Positions 62,818-64,000 of a DNA stretch of 64,000 bases are shown in pieces. Source of the stretch: CAVVFX01 sp963747535 (GTDB lineage Bacteria > Acidobacteriota > Terriglobia > Bryobacterales > Bryobacteraceae). The translations under genes were made by a program, and so were the position numbers. The stretch spans positions 69,649 to 133,648 of the forward strand of contig CAVVFX010000009.1 in assembly GCA_963747535.1 (NCBI GenBank), in the 5' to 3' direction. The notes below the pieces were generated by a model that was not told where the DNA came from, did no database searches, and saw only the letters and a program-made list of their open reading frames with translations. Every line of letters begins with the position of its first letter. The stretch's first letter is position 1.

Positions 62818-63195
62818 TTACTGATGTCCCATGAGTCGGCTCACGGGACCGCGAAAGAGAATATACGGAATAAACGCCAGCAGCGGAGAGACGATCAACG
62901 CCTCCACCGGATAGATCCAGCGAAACACGATGATCTGGTAGATCACATCCATGAGCAGTGCAACGATGAATACCTTTTTCATCGCGACCCAGCATTCTCG
63001 TAGCAATTCGCCACGATGGCCGGCTGCGGTCAGAACTGCCCAACCATAAGGATCGCGGCCGGCCAGGGCGTCCTTACGCCCGTCGCGGATTGCGAACGCC
63101 ATCGCTACCACGGGCTGAAGAATGAAGCGGAACTTCAGCGGTCCATCCAAGCGCCCCACCATGTTTTCTGCGAACCGGCTTAATACGTCGTCCAT
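62818..63195 (-). CDS. Small conserved membrane protein of unknown function
   Basis: A 125-residue protein. Pattern VLSRFAENMVGRLDGPLKFR then FILQPVVAMAFAIRDGRKDA in the first half and a second half with two helices (VFIVALLMDVIYQIIVFRWI, YPVEALIVSPLLAFIPYIL) and a terminal FRGPVSRL. Close relatives are known in several proteobacteria and acidobacteria with no assigned role. It is intact and in the same direction as 61988-62755. Confidence 0.75.
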   Translation of the reverse strand: MDDVLSRFAENMVGRLDGPLKFRFILQPVVAMAFAIRDGRKDALAGRDPYGWAVLTAAGHRGELLRECWVAMKKVFIVALLMDVIYQIIVFRWIYPVEALIVSPLLAFIPYILFRGPVSRLMGHQ

Positions 63196-63207
63196 GTATC
63201 ACCCTTC

Positions 63208-63974
63208 TCAATAGGTCTTATTTCTCGCTTTCCGCTTCCGCCGATAAAGTAGCGTGCACTGCAAACTCAGTTGCCACTTCGGGAATAATGGGGGCGGGCG
63301 GATCGCATTGGAATACACCGCGATGTTCAAATCCACAGCTTGGCCGCCAATGTCAAAGTTCTTCCTAAGCCGCCTCCGAAAGGCACCAGCCATCGGCCCT
63401 CGCCTGATGCAACCCAGTCGGCGTTAATCGTCGGGCTCGTGATGAGGTACCAACTCCGCGGCAGTTATAAGAAAAGGGGGTCTCGATCTGGACCTGGTTC
63501 ACTGCGGTACGCCGCCGGTCCCCGGGAAGCGACCAGATGTTTTGCACCACAACATAAAAACCTCCCACTTAGGTGCTCCCACCAGGGCGACCGACGGACC
63601 AAATCCCATCTGCCCCCGCCAATGTCTGAATTGGTTGCGGTAGGCACAAGCACCGAAGGCCCGACACCCCAAATCAGCCATCCCGTATGGGCGGGTGTAA
63701 GAAAGAAGGTCGCCATCGTGTCCCCCATGCCGGTAATGCCGCCGCCTGGCGGATCACGTTCGGCAGATAAGCCAGTGGTGACGCCACGATCCGAGGGATC
63801 AGCAGCCAGTTCCCGGCCAGTTGCAATGGAATGAGCGGGCTTACCTGAGAGAATCCCCGGTGCGACTGTACGGTCCGGTATCGGAGTCGAAGCCCAGCGC
63901 GACTGGGATCTTAATTGCATCCCCCATCGGATTTCTCGCCAGGCTTCTGAGGTCGTCGTCCGCCTGTTGTGCAC
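63208..63974 (-). pseudogene. Outer-membrane transporter-like protein (phenol degradation meta-pathway type), frameshifted, probably continuing past the window
   Basis: On the minus strand pieces of one beta-barrel family appear in order but in different frames: PVALGFDSDTGPYSRTGD near 63880, VASPLAYLPNVIRQAAALP near 63775, FFLTPAHTGWLIWGVGPSVL (63650-63710), VNQVQIETPFSYN near 63490 and FDIGGQAVDLNIAVYSNAIR with PKWQLSLQCTLLYRRKRK at the end (63220-63350). At least four frame changes are required. The start lies outside the window or is lost. It is the last of the decayed genes in this segment. Confidence 0.75.
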
Positions 63975-64000
63975 ACAGCGAGCAACAGGCCACCGGTAAA

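Noticed and set aside
1..64000. CRISPR arrays and a phage or defence island as the special system
   Set aside because: No regularly spaced direct repeats with unique spacers, no cas genes and no phage structural genes were seen; the only defence-type gene is the broken AbiEii-like one.

Overview
The window most resembles the chromosome of a Bryobacterales/Solibacter-type acidobacterium. This is inferred from GC-rich coding DNA, a Gram-negative lipid A gene cluster (fabZ-lpxA-lpxI), a secreted protein with a Solibacter-type C-terminal domain (TIGR03437-like, 46596-47600), many secreted serine hydrolases, DUF3500, CPBP and propeller proteins, and intergenic spaces full of short palindromic elements. 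No rRNA operon, complete tRNA, CRISPR array or intact prophage was seen.

Layout. 1-5710: the start of a response regulator, a beta-lactamase/propeller fusion, a glutaryl-CoA-dehydrogenase-like enzyme and an exported M49 peptidase. 5950-9056: an RND efflux pump gene broken by at least six frameshifts. 9870-18000: a secreted papain-like protein, an aldolase/M28 peptidase/CPBP protease run with overlapping ends, a TolB-like propeller, DUF3500 and an M23 endopeptidase. 18088-29821: surface polysaccharide and sugar genes (ABC-2 permease, GDP-mannose epimerase-like, MDR dehydrogenase, TIM-barrel isomerase, TMTC-like TPR membrane protein, DUF362, Gfo/Idh/MocA). 29885-35820: ssb followed by a small protein that ends in an SSB-like tail, an orphan OmpR/KdpE-type regulator, an IclR/periplasmic-binding fusion regulator and metY. 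36270-43923: a secreted repeat-poor protein, lipid A genes, UDP-glucose dehydrogenase and a GAF-ANTAR regulator. 44071-56820: two alkaline-phosphatase-superfamily paralogues (the second in an operon with a ribbon-helix-helix protein and a membrane protein), a TIGR03437 protein, a TPR regulator, YdcF and a pgsA/membrane-protein cluster.

57049-64000 is a gene graveyard. An alpha-amylase N-terminus runs straight into an integrase fragment, followed by the 5' half of a tRNA-Ser, an AbiEii-like nucleotidyltransferase split by an IS200-type element, a deleted and frameshifted hybrid sensor kinase, and a frameshifted outer-membrane protein. Two membrane-protein genes within it look intact.

The most unusual global property is the intergenic DNA. 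It is built from at least four families of inverted-repeat elements: 13 or more copies of a short hairpin with GCAGACCA/TGGTCTGC arms, two families of roughly 80-250 bp elements with terminal inverted repeats that look like MITEs, and long near-perfect hairpins of the CAGTTGTCAG or CGTCGTCCG type. Almost every gene-free stretch above 150 bases contains at least one of them.
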